Assembly: GCA_001799975.1 (NCBI GenBank)
Contig: MGUQ01000091.1
Coordinates: 1 to 6,703, forward strand
DNA: 6,703 nt
Origin: Elusimicrobia bacterium RIFCSPLOWO2_01_FULL_54_10
GTDB lineage: Bacteria; Elusimicrobiota; Elusimicrobia; 2-02-FULL-39-32
Reading direction: 5' to 3'
The notes under the pieces were generated by a model, which searched no databases, was not told the origin of the DNA, and saw only the letters and a list, made by a program, of their open reading frames with translations. Positions within the stretch are counted from its first letter, which is position 1; each line of letters begins with the position of its first letter. Made by a program: the position numbers and the translations under genes. This document shows, piece after piece, positions 5,833 to 6,703 of the stretch.

Positions 5833-6703
5833 ATGAACATTTTGGTCATCGGCGGCGGAGGGAGAGAACACGCCCTTGTCTGGAAGCTCAAGCAGAGCCC
5901 CCAGGCGGAGAAGATCTATTGCGTCCCCGGCAACGGCGGCATCTCCCAGGACGCCGAGTGCCTGCCCGCCTGCGCCGAAGGCGACTGGAAGTCCTACGCG
6001 GCTCTGGCCAAGAGCAGAAAAATCGACCTTGTCGTTGTAGGACCCGAAGCTCCTCTGGCCGGGGGGATCGCGGACGTCCTGCGGGCGGAGGGCCTCAAAG
6101 TCTTCGGACCCTCCAAAGAAGCCGCCCGCCTCGAAGGCAGCAAGATCTACTCCAAGAACTTCATGCGCAAGCACGGCATCCCCACGGCCGATTTTGAGGC
6201 GTTCGACGACCCCGCCGCGGCCCTCGCTCATCTCGACAAAAAACCCCTTCCCATCGTCATAAAGGCCGACGGTCTGGCCGCCGGCAAGGGCGTGTCCGTC
6301 TGCTTCACCAAGGAAGAAGCCCGGGAAGCCGTGGAGAACATGCTTGTCAAAAAGGCCTTCGGCTCCGCGGGCGAACGGATTTTGATCGAAGACGCCCTGG
6401 AAGGCAGCGAGGTCTCCCTCATGGCCCTAACGGACGGCAAGACCTTGAAGCCCCTCCTCACGGCCCGGGACTACAAGCGCGTTTTCGACGGCAACAAGGG
6501 CCCCAACACGGGCGGGATGGGGGCCGTCTCTCCCAGCCAGGTGCCGGGCGACGCCTCCGCCAAGATCGAGCGCGAGATCACGTCCCGTTTCCTGAAAGGC
6601 ATCCAGCAGGAGGACCTCGATTTCCGGGGGCTCATCTACATCGGCCTCATGCTCACGCCCCACGGGCCCAAAGTGCTTGAATTCAACGTCCGCTTCGGCG
6701 ACC
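5833..6703 (+). CDS. purD: Phosphoribosylamine-glycine ligase (GAR synthetase), 3' end outside window
   Basis: PurD catalyses the second step of de novo purine synthesis in the cytoplasm, joining glycine to 5-phosphoribosylamine with ATP to give GAR. The N-terminus MNILVIGGGGREHAL is the family hallmark, followed by PGNGGI (32-37), GPEAPL (70-75), the ATP-grasp nucleotide site KADGLAAGKG (144-153), EGSEVS (190-195), GPNTGGMGA (223-231) and EFNVRFGD (283-290), the start of the RFGDPE signature. Family length is about 420-430 residues, so roughly 135 C-terminal residues lie beyond the right edge. The start is certain because an in-frame TAG (5830-5832) touches the ATG. No Shine-Dalgarno sequence is seen in the 30-bp gap after tRNA-Thr. 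That gap has no separate promoter or terminator that I can see, so purD may be read through from the tRNA promoter. Codons end mostly in G or C, more so than in the two genes to the left. Confidence 0.98.
   Translation, partial: MNILVIGGGGREHALVWKLKQSPQAEKIYCVPGNGGISQDAECLPACAEGDWKSYAALAKSRKIDLVVVGPEAPLAGGIADVLRAEGLKVFGPSKEAARLEGSKIYSKNFMRKHGIPTADFEAFDDPAAALAHLDKKPLPIVIKADGLAAGKGVSVCFTKEEAREAVENMLVKKAFGSAGERILIEDALEGSEVSLMALTDGKTLKPLLTARDYKRVFDGNKGPNTGGMGAVSPSQVPGDASAKIEREITSRFLKGIQQEDLDFRGLIYIGLMLTPHGPKVLEFNVRFGD

Noticed and set aside
5725..6231. 168-codon minus-strand ORF opposite the tRNA and start of purD
   Set aside because: It runs antisense through a perfect tRNA and an unmistakable purD; its openness follows from GC-rich codon bias, and its product shows no recognisable motif.

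Overview
The window looks like chromosomal DNA from an uncultured or poorly characterised bacterium. It carries one standard housekeeping gene (purD), one bacterial tRNA-Thr without an encoded CCA end, and one very long membrane-associated ORF of unknown family. A giant multidomain ORF next to a solitary DUF4143-type ATPase would fit lineages such as Omnitrophota or other PVC-related candidate phyla. That placement is only an impression; no lineage marker can be read to species level.

Layout from left to right. Positions 1-89 hold four tandem copies of a 21-22 bp motif (GGACGATTTG..CCGGAA) that stop abruptly at a CGCA. This has the look of a terminus of an IS21-family insertion sequence whose body lies outside the window. 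Positions about 90-4488 hold the distal part of a giant gene. It encodes a truncated alpha/beta-hydrolase domain, a membrane segment plus a membrane hairpin, a long unassigned region, a GT-A (family 2-like) glycosyltransferase domain, a second copy of the hairpin, another unassigned region, a last membrane segment and an unassigned C-terminal tail. The first ATG, and about nine codons after it, lie inside the insertion-sequence end, so the native N-terminus has been replaced or separated. A short AT-rich intergenic region (4489-4541) has two near-identical palindromes, 31 bp apart, around a good sigma70-type promoter. It drives a 382-residue AAA ATPase with a DUF4143/nuclease-like C-terminus (4542-5690). 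A compact promoter (5691-5720) then serves tRNA-Thr(UGU) (5730-5802). Only 30 bp later purD (5833 onward) begins; it runs off the right edge after 290 codons.

The parts do not form one obvious pathway. The right end (tRNA-Thr and purD) is ordinary core genome with visibly GC-rich codon use. The left part reads as accessory DNA: an insertion-sequence scar, a large possibly envelope- or glycoconjugate-related membrane protein, and a self-contained regulated ATPase gene of a family that is widely scattered among prokaryotes. The most unusual items are the duplicated HQ-W-TG..GTQAA membrane hairpin that brackets the glycosyltransferase domain, and the twin palindromes embedded in a promoter that would produce a leaderless or nearly leaderless mRNA.
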